DNA from: Drancourtella massiliensis
Lineage (GTDB): Bacteria > Bacillota > Clostridia > Lachnospirales > Lachnospiraceae
Direction: 5' to 3'
DNA: 64,000 nt
Assembly: GCF_016900655.1 (NCBI RefSeq)
Contig: NZ_JACJKH010000009.1
Span: 54,730-118,729, forward strand
The notes under the pieces were generated by a model. That model was given only the letters and a program-made list of their open reading frames with translations, was not told the DNA's origin and made no database searches. Positions 50,894-59,688 of the stretch are shown here, one piece after another. The translations under genes and the position numbers were made by a program. The first letter of the stretch is position 1. Every line of letters begins with the position of its first letter.

Positions 50894-50936
50894 TTAGCAC
50901 TCACCTCTTGACAGTGCTAATATCAAGTGCTATATT
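50894..50936 (+). promoter_or_regulatory. CIRCE operator overlapping the hsp20 promoter
   Basis: TTAGCACTC-N9-CAGTGCTAA (50894-50920) differs at one position from the CIRCE consensus (GAGTGCTAA arm). It overlaps the -35 TTGACA (50908-50913); the -10 TATATT is at 50931-50936 with a 17-base spacer. HrcA repression of hsp20 is expected. Confidence 0.9.
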
Positions 50937-51059
50937 ACACATAGAACAAAGGGAACAGATAGAAAAGAGCCGGAAAGCTCAGGTACCTGCCCCGAAATAC
51001 CACTCCCCCAGCGGGGGTGATTACATAAATATTTTGTCAATTGAAAGGAGAAATGACTT

Positions 51060-51509
51060 ATGATGATGCCTAGTATTTTTGGAGAGAACTTATTTGATGA
51101 CTGGATGGATTTCCCATTTGATGATGATTTCTTTAGAAGAACACCTTCTTACAGCAAGAAGAGTTCTACATCAGTAATGAGGACAGATATCAGGGACACA
51201 GATGATTCCTATGAACTGGATGTCGATCTTCCTGGATACAAGAAAGACGAAATCAATGTTCAGCTGAAAGAAGGATATCTGACCATCTCCGCTTCGAAGA
51301 ATACAGAGAACGACGAGAAAGATAAGAAGGGCAACTACATCCGCCGTGAACGTTATAACGGCACCATGAGCCGGAGCTTCTATGTAGGCAATGCTATTCA
51401 CCAGGATGATATTCGTGCAAAATATGCCGATGGTATCCTGAAGATCTCCGTTCCAAAGGAAACGAAAAAGGAAGTTGAGCAGGCAAATTACATCTCCATC
51501 GAAGGTTAA
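51060..51509 (+). CDS. Hsp20/alpha-crystallin small heat-shock protein
   Basis: A 149-residue chaperone. Three ATG codons stand in a row (51060-51068); AAAGGAG upstream allows any. The N-terminus is short and Phe/Asp-rich. The alpha-crystallin domain runs from about 40 to 135: DIRDTDDSYELDVDLPGYKKDEI, GYLTISASK and a terminal ADGILKISVPK (A-x-x-x-G-h-L). It prevents aggregation of unfolded proteins. It is controlled by CIRCE and followed by a terminator. Confidence 0.95.
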   Translation: MMMPSIFGENLFDDWMDFPFDDDFFRRTPSYSKKSSTSVMRTDIRDTDDSYELDVDLPGYKKDEINVQLKEGYLTISASKNTENDEKDKKGNYIRRERYNGTMSRSFYVGNAIHQDDIRAKYADGILKISVPKETKKEVEQANYISIEG

Positions 51510-51520
51510 TATAAAAAGAG

Positions 51521-51563
51521 AGCCGGCGGCAGTCAAACATCAGTGACTGCCGCCGGTTTTTTA
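51521..51563. terminator. Bidirectional terminator after hsp20
   Basis: GCCGGCGGCAGTCA pairs perfectly with TGACTGCCGCCGGT around an 8-base loop, followed by TTTTTATT. It lies between convergent hsp20 and the ABC ATPase gene. Confidence 0.92.
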
Positions 51564-52184
51564 TTGTCTTTCCTCTTCTTTATGATCCAGGCTGATACAG
51601 ACTGCCCCCATCTGCGCCGCCTCTTTGCTGTCATGTGTAACAAAGATCACCGTCTTTCCGGTACACATTTCTTTCGTATAGTCCATAACCTGTTTTTTTG
51701 TCTCTTCATCCAGACCTTTGAAAGGTTCATCCAGAAACAGGATATCCCAGTCGCAGCAAAGTGCCCGTAAAAGCGCAACCCGCCGTCGCATACCGCCGGA
51801 AAGTTCCCGGACCGGCTGATCCTCGCACCCGGACAGTCCGGCCGCCGTCATTGCTTCCCGGATCTGACGCACCTCCTCCCGGTCCCGGCCCCACGGCTTT
51901 TTCTGCCGCACCAGCCGGATATTTGCGGAGGCGCTTAAATTCTCACAGAGCCGGTCCTCCTGAAAGACCATGCTCTTTTTCATTTCTTCCATTCCTTCGA
52001 TACTTCCCGAATCCGCCTCTTCCAGTCCGGCCAGAATCCGAAGAAGCGTCGTTTTTCCCGCACCGGACGGTGCCATAACACATGTAGTCTTCCCTTTTTC
52101 GAACTCCGCCGAGAAACCGGCAAGCACCATGTGCGTACCATAGGACTTAAAAAGACGGGAAATCTTGATTTTTCCATTATCCAT
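51561..52184 (-). CDS. ABC importer ATPase (nitrate/sulfonate/thiamine-precursor type)
   Basis: A 207-residue ATPase with Walker A MAPSGAGKTTLL, Q-loop MVFQEDRL, signature LSGGMRRRVALL and Walker B ILFLDEPFKGLD, then the His-loop VTHDSKEAA. The MVFQEDRLxxxL pattern is that of SsuB/TauB/ThiZ-type subunits. It is short for the class but complete. It is one base away from the permease gene and works with it and the lipoprotein. Substrate not determined. Confidence 0.9.
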   Translation of the reverse strand: MDNGKIKISRLFKSYGTHMVLAGFSAEFEKGKTTCVMAPSGAGKTTLLRILAGLEEADSGSIEGMEEMKKSMVFQEDRLCENLSASANIRLVRQKKPWGRDREEVRQIREAMTAAGLSGCEDQPVRELSGGMRRRVALLRALCCDWDILFLDEPFKGLDEETKKQVMDYTKEMCTGKTVIFVTHDSKEAAQMGAVCISLDHKEEERQ

Positions 52185-52185
52185 C

Positions 52186-52959
52186 TCAGCTCATCCTTTC
52201 CAAATGACTGACAATCCGGTCTACCGCCGCCAGAAACAGTTTCTCAAATACAAGGCTGATCAGCACAATCACCACCGTCCACGCAAACAGATCCGGCGTG
52301 TTCAGATAGACTTTGGCATTGTACAGATTTTCTCCGATAGAGCCGTCCGGAATTCCAATCACTTCCGCCGCCACCCCTGCCTTCCAGCAAAGTCCAAGAG
52401 CCACCGAACACCCTGACCGGAAAAACGGAAGGACCTGCGAAACATAGACATAACGGATCTGTACTGCCTTCGGTACATCAAATACCTGCACCATCTCCAG
52501 AAGTTTCGAATCCGTACTAAGGATCCCATCCAGTACATTCGTGTAAAGAATCGGAAATACCATCAGAAAGGAAATCACGATGGAAAGATTCCGGGAGGGC
52601 ACCCAGATCAGCACAAGGATGACAAAGGACGCGACCGGAACCGCCTTGATCGTCAGCACCGCAGGCGCAAGAAGCTCTCGAATACGCCTGAACCGGGCAG
52701 AAAGTCCTGCCGCCAGAATCCCCGCTGCCATGGCAATAAGAAAGCCGCCCAGAATCCGTACCAGGGAAAATCCGATGGACTGCCAGAATTCAGTTTCCCT
52801 TACAAGCTCTGTCAGCCTCCTGAAAACAACAACAGGAGATACCAGCAGTATCTCCTGTCCGATCCAAGTGCTGACTGCCTGCCACACAAGCAGCCAGACT
52901 GCCACAGCCCATAATCTGATTGTTCTTTTTTTCTTCTTATTCGCTGTAGTAGAAATCAT
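52186..52959 (-). CDS. ABC importer permease
   Basis: A 257-residue membrane protein with six hydrophobic segments and the EAA-like loop ILYTNVLDGILSTDSKLLEMVQVFDVPK. The start of the gene lies inside the end of the substrate-binding-protein gene (23-base overlap), so the three genes form one operon. It belongs to the SsuC/TauC/ThiX permease group by its VRILGGFLIAMAAGILAAGLSA region. Confidence 0.9.
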   Translation of the reverse strand: MISTTANKKKKRTIRLWAVAVWLLVWQAVSTWIGQEILLVSPVVVFRRLTELVRETEFWQSIGFSLVRILGGFLIAMAAGILAAGLSARFRRIRELLAPAVLTIKAVPVASFVILVLIWVPSRNLSIVISFLMVFPILYTNVLDGILSTDSKLLEMVQVFDVPKAVQIRYVYVSQVLPFFRSGCSVALGLCWKAGVAAEVIGIPDGSIGENLYNAKVYLNTPDLFAWTVVIVLISLVFEKLFLAAVDRIVSHLERMS

Positions 52960-53977
52960 CTTCCGGCAACGCTCCTCCTATTGACTGCGCATTGGCATCC
53001 AAAAGCACCTGCAGATATCCGGAAAGCTGTTCTTTCATCTCATCCCCGGTAATGCAGACAATGTTGCACTCCGGAAGCGCTTTTTTCGCCACTTCTTCCG
53101 TCACAATTTCATACTGTCCAACCAGCTTCGCCGCATCATCCGTATTTTTGTTTACATAGTCAACGGACTCTTTGTAGTGATCGAGGAAATTCGCCACTGC
53201 TTCCGGATTCTCTTTTACAAACTCGCTTCTCGCAACAACGACTCCTGTCAGAAGCGCGCTCTTCTCCTCTTTATTCTCCTGAATCTTATCCCATTCCTCT
53301 GTCAGATCCAGCGCAACGCGGATATTTGGATTCTTTGTCTGCGCTGTCGTCACAAACGGCTGCGGGAGCATTGCGATTCCGCTCGGATCATTTGCCAGTG
53401 CCGCCACACATTCCGAGTGCTCGCTCTTCCACTCAATCGTCACATCTGCTGCCGGATCGATTCCGTTTTCCGTCAGAATATAATTCAGCGCATATTCCGG
53501 AGTAGACCCTTTTCCGCTTGCATAGATCGTCTTTCCCTTCAGATCTGCTGCTGACTGTACTGTCTCTCCGTTCTCAACGATATAGAGAACACCAAGTGTA
53601 TTAACTGCCAGAACCTGTACCTGACCTTTTGTATTGTTGTACAGTACGGATGCCAGGTTGGCCGGTACCGCCGCGATGTCAAGCTCTCCCTGCACCAGCT
53701 TCGGTGTCACTTCGTCTGCGGATGCCGCAATCTGGAAGTTGTAATTTTCATCATCCACTTCGCTCTTGTCCACATCATCCATGAACTTCACCATTCCCAT
53801 GGCGGTCGGTCCCTTCAGTGCCGCGATATTGACATCCACCGGCTCTGCGGTCTGTTCCTGCTTTGCAGAATTTTCTTCACTTTGCTTACTGCCTTCATCC
53901 GTACTCTGAGAGCCGCATCCTGCGAGGGACGCCGCAGCCAGTACCAGGACAAGCAGCCATGAACATAACTTTTTCAT
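52937..53977 (-). CDS. ABC substrate-binding lipoprotein (NMT1/SsuA-like)
   Basis: A 346-residue lipoprotein: signal with lipobox SLAGC at residues 17-21, then an acidic Ser/Glu linker. The mature part resembles NMT1/ABC_tran-type binding proteins (NIAALKGPTAMGMVKFMDD; AASADEVTPKLVQGELDIAAVPANLASVLYN; TIYASGKGSTPEYALNYIL in blocks). The 'KGPTAMGM' opening is known from a clostridial subgroup annotated as MetI/thiamine-like importers. First gene of the operon. Ligand not predictable. Confidence 0.87.
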   Translation of the reverse strand: MKKLCSWLLVLVLAAASLAGCGSQSTDEGSKQSEENSAKQEQTAEPVDVNIAALKGPTAMGMVKFMDDVDKSEVDDENYNFQIAASADEVTPKLVQGELDIAAVPANLASVLYNNTKGQVQVLAVNTLGVLYIVENGETVQSAADLKGKTIYASGKGSTPEYALNYILTENGIDPAADVTIEWKSEHSECVAALANDPSGIAMLPQPFVTTAQTKNPNIRVALDLTEEWDKIQENKEEKSALLTGVVVARSEFVKENPEAVANFLDHYKESVDYVNKNTDDAAKLVGQYEIVTEEVAKKALPECNIVCITGDEMKEQLSGYLQVLLDANAQSIGGALPEDDFYYSE

Positions 53978-54086
53978 AATAAGCTCCTTTCTTTCTGTCA
54001 GATAATATTATGATAAATCAATTCTTTACTCCGGGCAAGCCTGTTTTGTTTTTTTGCACAATTTCCTGGCTGTCACGGAAACAAAA

Positions 54087-54150
54087 AGCCAGGTTCCCCT
54101 GGCCGCCTATGTGCATACGATGATGCACATGGCGGCACCGGGAACCCGGC
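54087..54150 (-). terminator. Long terminator hairpin after the purine permease
   Basis: CCGGGTTCCCGGTGCCGCC..TGTGCAT pairs with ATGCACA..GGCGGCCAGGGGAACCTGG as two stacked stems, followed by TTTTTG on the minus strand. Confidence 0.85.
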
Positions 54151-54159
54151 AGCTGAATC

Positions 54160-55725
54160 TTATACATATTCAAAATCATCCGGCCCTTTGAACCAGGTAT
54201 TTCTTCCAAGGTGAAGAAGGAATGCCAGCACGGCAATAATCAGATATCCGATCGCAAACGGCGAGGTCGGATAAAAGCCCAGCTGTGCACTGTGGATAAA
54301 TCCAAAGCAGGCAAGCAGAAAACCTACAAGAGCCGTAATCCCTACTTTATGAAGCTGTTTTTCTATGATGAAGACTGTCATGGTTCCAAGCAGAATTCCA
54401 ATAATGATTGCCCCGGCTTTTACGCCCGGCACACCGTTCCACATCACCCCGGCATCTTTGATCATCTGTGTAACTTCTGCATTGTAGCCGGACGTTCCGT
54501 CCGCCAACACTTCCGTACTGTAACCGGCAAGTCCCACTGCTCCGGTGATCTGCGTATACAAATAGTCCGCAACCGGCGGAACCATGGCCACGGCAATGGC
54601 ACCATAATGCTTTACCGGACAGTCTTTGAAGGCCTGTGCTACCATAACCACGGCACACCAGAGGAAGGTCACCGCGCACACTGCCGGCGGAACCATATTG
54701 CTTAAAAAGGTAAACAGTCCGAAGATTCCTGCCGCTCCGAGTACAAGACCGGAAACAAGTGAATATCCGATTCCGGCATGAGATTTCTTCAGTCCGGCAT
54801 GTCCAAGCCATACCGTGTTCGGAATGACCCCTCCGCAGACTGCGGAAAGCATGGTACAGATTCCGTCCGCAAACTGTGTCTCCCGCACATCGTAATTGTC
54901 CCCGGCAGCATTTGCACCTTCTACATTGTCCATCGTCTCGATGAAATTATAAATTTCCACTGGAATCACAATGGTCAGGTACGGAAGTACCACAGAAAAT
55001 CCATTAATCAGATGCTGCACACTGTTGACCGGATTCGGAATGTAAAATCCGATCCCGCTGAAATCAACGGTTGTCCGTCCAAGGCAAAATGCATATACGA
55101 TTCCACCTACAATGGCCACCACCAGCGGCGGAATCTTCTTCGGGAACAGATAGCCTCCAAAAATGCCCACGAACGCGACAAGCAGGATCGGAAGTCCTAC
55201 AAGCGGATCTCCAAACACATCAAATACTCCCTGCGTCGCCATCCAGATAAATCCAATCCCGGAAACCGTTCCGAGAAGTGCTGCTCTTGGGAGTTTTCTC
55301 TTCATCCACGGACCGATAAATCCACCAAGAGCTTCCACTCCACCTCCAATGAAACATGCTGCTACCGCTGCCGACCATGCGAGTTCCGGATCATTGAGCG
55401 CATAGTGAAGCGGCATGATCACTCCGTACAGCATAACGAACATGGCAGGTGTAGAAACACCGGATGGCAAAGCCGTTACGTCTGCCCGTCCTTCTTTTTT
55501 AGAAAGCCGCCGTCCCATAAACGCATAATAAATGCCGCTCAGCATCAGACCTACAGACATACCCGGTATAACGGATCCGTATACAATCTCATCCGGCCAT
55601 TCCAGGACGCCGGAAAGAGTTGTGATAACAATCAAATAGTTTACAATGTTATTTGTAATGGAATAGGTCATTCCACCAATGTCGCCACGTTGAAACCATG
55701 GCACAAGTGTTTTCTCTTTATTCAT
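54160..55725 (-). CDS. NCS2-like purine/xanthine-uracil permease
   Basis: A 521-residue membrane protein with about 12 to 14 segments. FQRGDIGGMTYSITNNIVNYLIV near the start, TALPSGVSTPAMFVMLYGV near 85, and ETMDNVEGANAAGDNYDVRE near 265 resemble the NAT/NCS2 and AzgA-type purine carriers, but the classical QNxG motif was not seen. It is followed on the operon strand by nothing and preceded by two adenine-deaminase genes, so an adenine or xanthine-type base is the likely substrate. Specificity is inference. Confidence 0.8.
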   Translation of the reverse strand: MNKEKTLVPWFQRGDIGGMTYSITNNIVNYLIVITTLSGVLEWPDEIVYGSVIPGMSVGLMLSGIYYAFMGRRLSKKEGRADVTALPSGVSTPAMFVMLYGVIMPLHYALNDPELAWSAAVAACFIGGGVEALGGFIGPWMKRKLPRAALLGTVSGIGFIWMATQGVFDVFGDPLVGLPILLVAFVGIFGGYLFPKKIPPLVVAIVGGIVYAFCLGRTTVDFSGIGFYIPNPVNSVQHLINGFSVVLPYLTIVIPVEIYNFIETMDNVEGANAAGDNYDVRETQFADGICTMLSAVCGGVIPNTVWLGHAGLKKSHAGIGYSLVSGLVLGAAGIFGLFTFLSNMVPPAVCAVTFLWCAVVMVAQAFKDCPVKHYGAIAVAMVPPVADYLYTQITGAVGLAGYSTEVLADGTSGYNAEVTQMIKDAGVMWNGVPGVKAGAIIIGILLGTMTVFIIEKQLHKVGITALVGFLLACFGFIHSAQLGFYPTSPFAIGYLIIAVLAFLLHLGRNTWFKGPDDFEYV

Positions 55726-55751
55726 TTTTTTCTCTCTCTTCTTTTTAAGTA

Positions 55752-57482
55752 TTATGCTTCTGTCGAAATAAAGGAGAAGGTTGTCACATCAAACAGTCCC
55801 ATATCGGTCAGTTTCACCTCCGGAATCACCGCAAGGGACATGAAGCACAGTGTCATAACCGGCTCTACCTCTCCGCTGATTCCAAGCTCTGAATAAGCCT
55901 TCTCATGAATGTCGGTCAGCTTTTGGTCTACCCACTCACCGCTCTGATCGCTCATCAGCCCTGCAATCGGCATCGGCATGCTCTCGATGACTTTTCCCTC
56001 TTTCACAAGAACAATGCCGCCTTCCTGAGCAATCAAACTGTTGACCGCAAATTCCATTTCTTCATCGCTGACTCCGACCACGATGATATTGTGGGAATCG
56101 TGAGCCACAGAAAGAGCAACCGCACCTTCCCTGATTCCGTATCCTTTCAAGAATCCACAGGCCACGTTTCCTGTTCCCTGATGCCGTTCCACCACAGCCA
56201 CTTTCACGATATCTGTTTCCGGGTCCCGGATAAATTCCCCATTTTCATCCAGTCTGATATCCGCTGTTTCCTTTTTCGTCACAACTCCTCCCGGCAGAAT
56301 ACCGATCACGTTGACATGACCGGATTTCAGATGCATTTTGAATTTCTCTTTGGAGAAATCCTTTACAACTACGCTTCCTTTTACGGAAGAAATATCGTGG
56401 AACTGAATTTCCGGAAGGTATCTTCCTTCTTCCGCCGTCAGTTCTCCCGCAATCCATACACGGTTGACATGGAAATCGTTCAGATCATCCAGAAGGACAA
56501 TATCCGCACGGTATCCCGGCGCGATAGCTCCCCTGTCATAGAGGCGGAAACATTCTGCCGCATTCAGTGTCGCCATCCGGATCGCCGTCACCGGATCCAG
56601 TCCTTCTTCCACGCAGATCCGGAGATGGTTGTCCAGATGTCCTTCGTGCAAAATGGTCTTTGGCTGGCGGTCATCGGAACAGAGCAGACACCGTCTGCTG
56701 TTTTCCGGTGTCACGCCTTTAATCAATGTACGCAGATTATGGCAGGCAGATCCCTGTCTTAACAGGATATACATTCCCCGTTCCAGACGGTCTTCCATTT
56801 CCTCTACAGTAGAACACTCATGATCTGCAAGAATTCGCGCTGACGCATAGGCATTGAGTTCTTTTCCCGTAATTCCAGGGCCGTGTCCGTCAATGATCTT
56901 TCCTTCTTCTTTGGCTGTCATCAGTTTGTCCAGCACGCTTTCGTCCGCCGCAATGACTCCTGGGAAGTTCATGAATTCCCCAAGTCCGAGAATTCCGTCC
57001 CTCTTGATCGGCTCTTCCATCTCCGGAGCATTGATGACCGCGCCGGCATGTTCAAACGGAGTAGCCGGAACACAGGATGGAAGTACATACTTGATATCAA
57101 GCTTCGTCCCTTTTGCGGCCTCCATCATATAATCCAGCCCTCTGATTCCGCAGACATTGACAATCTCATGCGGATCCGCAATGATCGTTGTTCCCCCGTG
57201 AGGAACAAGAAGACGTCCGATCTCTTCCGGGCTTACATAAGCAGATTCAATATGAATATGGCTGTCGATAAATCCAGGCGCCGCATACCGGCCCCCGGCA
57301 TCGATCACTTCTTTTCCCTTATAGTCGCCGATTCCTGCAATCTGGTCTCCGCAGATGGCAATGTTTCCCTCTACTATTTTTCCCGAAAATACATTGACAA
57401 TTTTGCAGTTCTGAATCACAACATCCGCCGGGATTCTTCCGGCTGCCGTATCAATCAGCTTTTTCAGTTCTTCTTTTTTCAT
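55752..57482 (-). CDS. ade: Adenine deaminase
   Basis: A 576-residue amidohydrolase converting adenine to hypoxanthine and ammonia. All family motifs are present: GFIDSHIHIESAYVSPEE (metal HxH), TTIIADPHEIVNVCG, GHGPGITGKELNAY, LLCSDDRQPKTI (metal Asp) and EGHLDNHLRICV. The C-terminal domain with NIIVVGVSDEEMEFAVNSL completes it. It starts 26 bases before the permease gene and 24 bases after the second deaminase, so the three are one operon. Confidence 0.93.
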   Translation of the reverse strand: MKKEELKKLIDTAAGRIPADVVIQNCKIVNVFSGKIVEGNIAICGDQIAGIGDYKGKEVIDAGGRYAAPGFIDSHIHIESAYVSPEEIGRLLVPHGGTTIIADPHEIVNVCGIRGLDYMMEAAKGTKLDIKYVLPSCVPATPFEHAGAVINAPEMEEPIKRDGILGLGEFMNFPGVIAADESVLDKLMTAKEEGKIIDGHGPGITGKELNAYASARILADHECSTVEEMEDRLERGMYILLRQGSACHNLRTLIKGVTPENSRRCLLCSDDRQPKTILHEGHLDNHLRICVEEGLDPVTAIRMATLNAAECFRLYDRGAIAPGYRADIVLLDDLNDFHVNRVWIAGELTAEEGRYLPEIQFHDISSVKGSVVVKDFSKEKFKMHLKSGHVNVIGILPGGVVTKKETADIRLDENGEFIRDPETDIVKVAVVERHQGTGNVACGFLKGYGIREGAVALSVAHDSHNIIVVGVSDEEMEFAVNSLIAQEGGIVLVKEGKVIESMPMPIAGLMSDQSGEWVDQKLTDIHEKAYSELGISGEVEPVMTLCFMSLAVIPEVKLTDMGLFDVTTFSFISTEA

Positions 57483-57506
57483 GATCTCTACCTTCTTCTT
57501 CTACTT

Positions 57507-59288
57507 CTATTTCTCAGTAACTTCAAGGACTGGTTCAAATGTAGTAAGCGCCGTATAGTCAACCGGGCCAGCATCCGTGATGGCGTAATCCGGGATCGCT
57601 GTAATCGGCAGGAAGAACATGTACATCATCGGGTCCGGCAGATCGGATCCCAGGCTTCTTGCCGCATGGTCGATTTTCTTTTCCCATGCCGCTATTTCTT
57701 CCGGTTCCAGATCGCTTACGATTCCTCCGACCGGAAGCGGCAGAAATTCCAGAATCTCGCCGTCTGCAACAACAACCTGTCCGCCGCCCTGCTCGATCAC
57801 ATAGTTTGCAGCGATGGACATATCTTCCGCACTGACTCCCATGACAACCAGGTTATTGTCATCCGGTGCCGCAGAGGAAGCCATGGCACCCTTTTTCAGT
57901 TTCCATCCGGAGCAGAATGCAAGAGACTTGTTTCCGTTTCTTCCAAATCTTTCGAGGACAGATACCATTGCCACATCCTGTTCCGGATCCGGAAGCACAA
58001 TGCCGTTTTCCACTTTCAGTACGACATCTCTTCTCTTACGGACGAACGGTCCTTTGACGTCCATAGCCAGTACCTTCGCTTCCCCGTTCTCAATGGAAGT
58101 CCGGTATTCAAAATCTTCTTTTGTTGTCTTTTTGCATTTCAGAACCCCTTTTAATACAGAACTTCTCTCCGGCGCCTGCAGCTCATAGCTAAGCTTGTGG
58201 TCCTTTGCTACCATTTTACCATTTGTCATGACTTCTTCTACATTGAAATTGTGAAGATCATCGACAAACAGAATATCCGCGATTCTTCCCGGGCAGATGG
58301 AGCCTACCAGATGGTCGATCCGGTATGCTTCCGCGCTGTTGATGGTTGCCATCTGAATCGCTGTCATCGGCTCTACTCCAGCCTTGATTGCCAGACGTAC
58401 CACGTTGTCAAGATGTCCCTTTTCAAGAATATCCGTTGCGGTCACATCATCCGTACAGAAGCTGACACGGCGCGCAAATGCAGGGTTGACCTCTGTTACC
58501 GCCTTGATGTTCTCTTCCAGGAAATGAGTAACCGATGATTCACGGATCAGCATGTGCATTCCTTTTCGCATCTTCTCCACTACCTCTTCATGGGTGTAGC
58601 TTTCATGGTCAAGACGTACTCCTCCGCAAAGGTAACCGTTCAGGTCATTGCCCTGTGCCATCGGCGCACATCCGAAAACCGGAAGACGGTTCTTGAAGGC
58701 CTCGGCAATTGCCCCTAATGTGTCCTCATCTTCTTCCTGAAGGAACTCTCTTACTGTTTCCCATACTCCAAAGCATTCCGGCCACTTCTGCACTTCCTGA
58801 TGCACTTCTTTGGTGAAATTAAAAGCAACCGTAGATTCCGGAATGGTGTACGGAGTCTTGTACGGCGCTCCCCAAAATACTTTCAGAGGACTTTTCTTCA
58901 CTTCAGCAAAGATTTCCTTCAGCCCTTCCAGACCGGATACGGAGATATACTCATCCAGACCGGAAATCATACTTGTCGTTCCTCTTGGCACAACCGCTTT
59001 TGCGTAACTTGTAATACTGAGCTTGCTGCATTCACTGTGAATGTGGCCGTCAATCATACCCGGCACAAGGTATCTTCCTTTGGCATCGATAATCTCTGTG
59101 TCCGGTCCGATGTAGTCTTCCACATCACCGACTGCCGCGATCATATCATTGTACACGGCAATGTCCGCCGGATACACTTCGCTTGACATGACGTTGACAA
59201 GCTGTCCGCCCCGGATCACCTTGTGTGCCGGGATCTTTCCGCGTCCTGCGCGGATCATTTCCTTTAAATTTTCCACTGTTCTTTCCAT
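57507..59288 (-). CDS. Divergent adenine-deaminase-family amidohydrolase
   Basis: A 593-residue paralogue of Ade, from the ATG at 59288 with AAGGAGG eight bases upstream. It keeps PGMIDGHIHSECSKLS (HxH) and FCTDDVTATDILEKGHLDN (metal Asp). However, the Ade motif ADPHEI is SGLDEYISVSG here, so the metal-ligand His is missing, and GxGPG is replaced by CAPMAQGNDLNGY. The C-terminal adenine-deaminase domain is present (VVMGVSAEDMSIAANYVIEQGG). Substrate may differ from adenine. First gene of the operon, behind a riboswitch-like leader. Confidence 0.85.
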   Translation of the reverse strand: MERTVENLKEMIRAGRGKIPAHKVIRGGQLVNVMSSEVYPADIAVYNDMIAAVGDVEDYIGPDTEIIDAKGRYLVPGMIDGHIHSECSKLSITSYAKAVVPRGTTSMISGLDEYISVSGLEGLKEIFAEVKKSPLKVFWGAPYKTPYTIPESTVAFNFTKEVHQEVQKWPECFGVWETVREFLQEEDEDTLGAIAEAFKNRLPVFGCAPMAQGNDLNGYLCGGVRLDHESYTHEEVVEKMRKGMHMLIRESSVTHFLEENIKAVTEVNPAFARRVSFCTDDVTATDILEKGHLDNVVRLAIKAGVEPMTAIQMATINSAEAYRIDHLVGSICPGRIADILFVDDLHNFNVEEVMTNGKMVAKDHKLSYELQAPERSSVLKGVLKCKKTTKEDFEYRTSIENGEAKVLAMDVKGPFVRKRRDVVLKVENGIVLPDPEQDVAMVSVLERFGRNGNKSLAFCSGWKLKKGAMASSAAPDDNNLVVMGVSAEDMSIAANYVIEQGGGQVVVADGEILEFLPLPVGGIVSDLEPEEIAAWEKKIDHAARSLGSDLPDPMMYMFFLPITAIPDYAITDAGPVDYTALTTFEPVLEVTEK

Positions 59289-59378
59289 TTTCAAATCCTC
59301 CTTGCGTTTCGCTTCCTCTTACGGATGATTCCGTAAAGGGTGTTTTTTACTCCCCATACAGCAGGAATGGGAAATAAA

Positions 59379-59482
59379 AAAGATACATCGGCCAAAGGCT
59401 AAACAGGTTTCCCGTCCTGCGAATGTATCTTGAAGAATTTTCAACTATATTTGGTTGTGCCGAAGCTTACGCTTCCTTTCGC
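59379..59482 (-). promoter_or_regulatory. Riboswitch-like leader of the deaminase operon
   Basis: On the minus strand a closing stem GCGAA (59478-59482) / TTCGC (59419-59423) encloses two small hairpins: GAAGC-GTAA-GCTTC (59462-59475) and CAAC-N8-GTTG (59442-59457). It is followed by a terminator AGATACATTCG / CGATGTATCT plus T run (59379-59430) that re-uses TTCGC. The shared strand makes the folds mutually exclusive. No match to the purine aptamer core was found. Confidence 0.55.
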
Positions 59483-59655
59483 TTTTCATCATAGCATAAG
59501 TGAAAATGATTGGAAATATATTAGTATATTATAATTTTGCATGATTATTCATTAGTCATACTTATATATCGTTCCATGATACGAACCCCTCTGCCACTTT
59601 CTTCCTTTTATTTTTTGATAGCCACTTTCTCTGTTTTGTATTATAATACTGGGAT
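59483..59655. other. Intergenic region, divergent promoters
   Basis: On the minus strand an extended -10 (TGC-TATGAT) about 59485-59495 with TTTCCA 17 bases upstream would start the deaminase leader. On the plus strand TATAAT near 59640 lies before the DMT gene. Confidence 0.5.
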
Positions 59656-59688
59656 ATGACGCATTTAGAAAGAAAGGAATCAAAATTC

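Noticed and set aside
50800..51063. 87-codon ORF upstream of hsp20
   Set aside because: It spans the CIRCE/promoter region, has no ribosome site and no recognisable protein features.
54778..55896. Long plus-strand ORF of 372 codons
   Set aside because: Antisense to the permease and adenine deaminase; no ribosome site and atypical composition.
59379..59482. Classical purine riboswitch
   Set aside because: The conserved loop-loop sequences and junction of the purine aptamer were not found.
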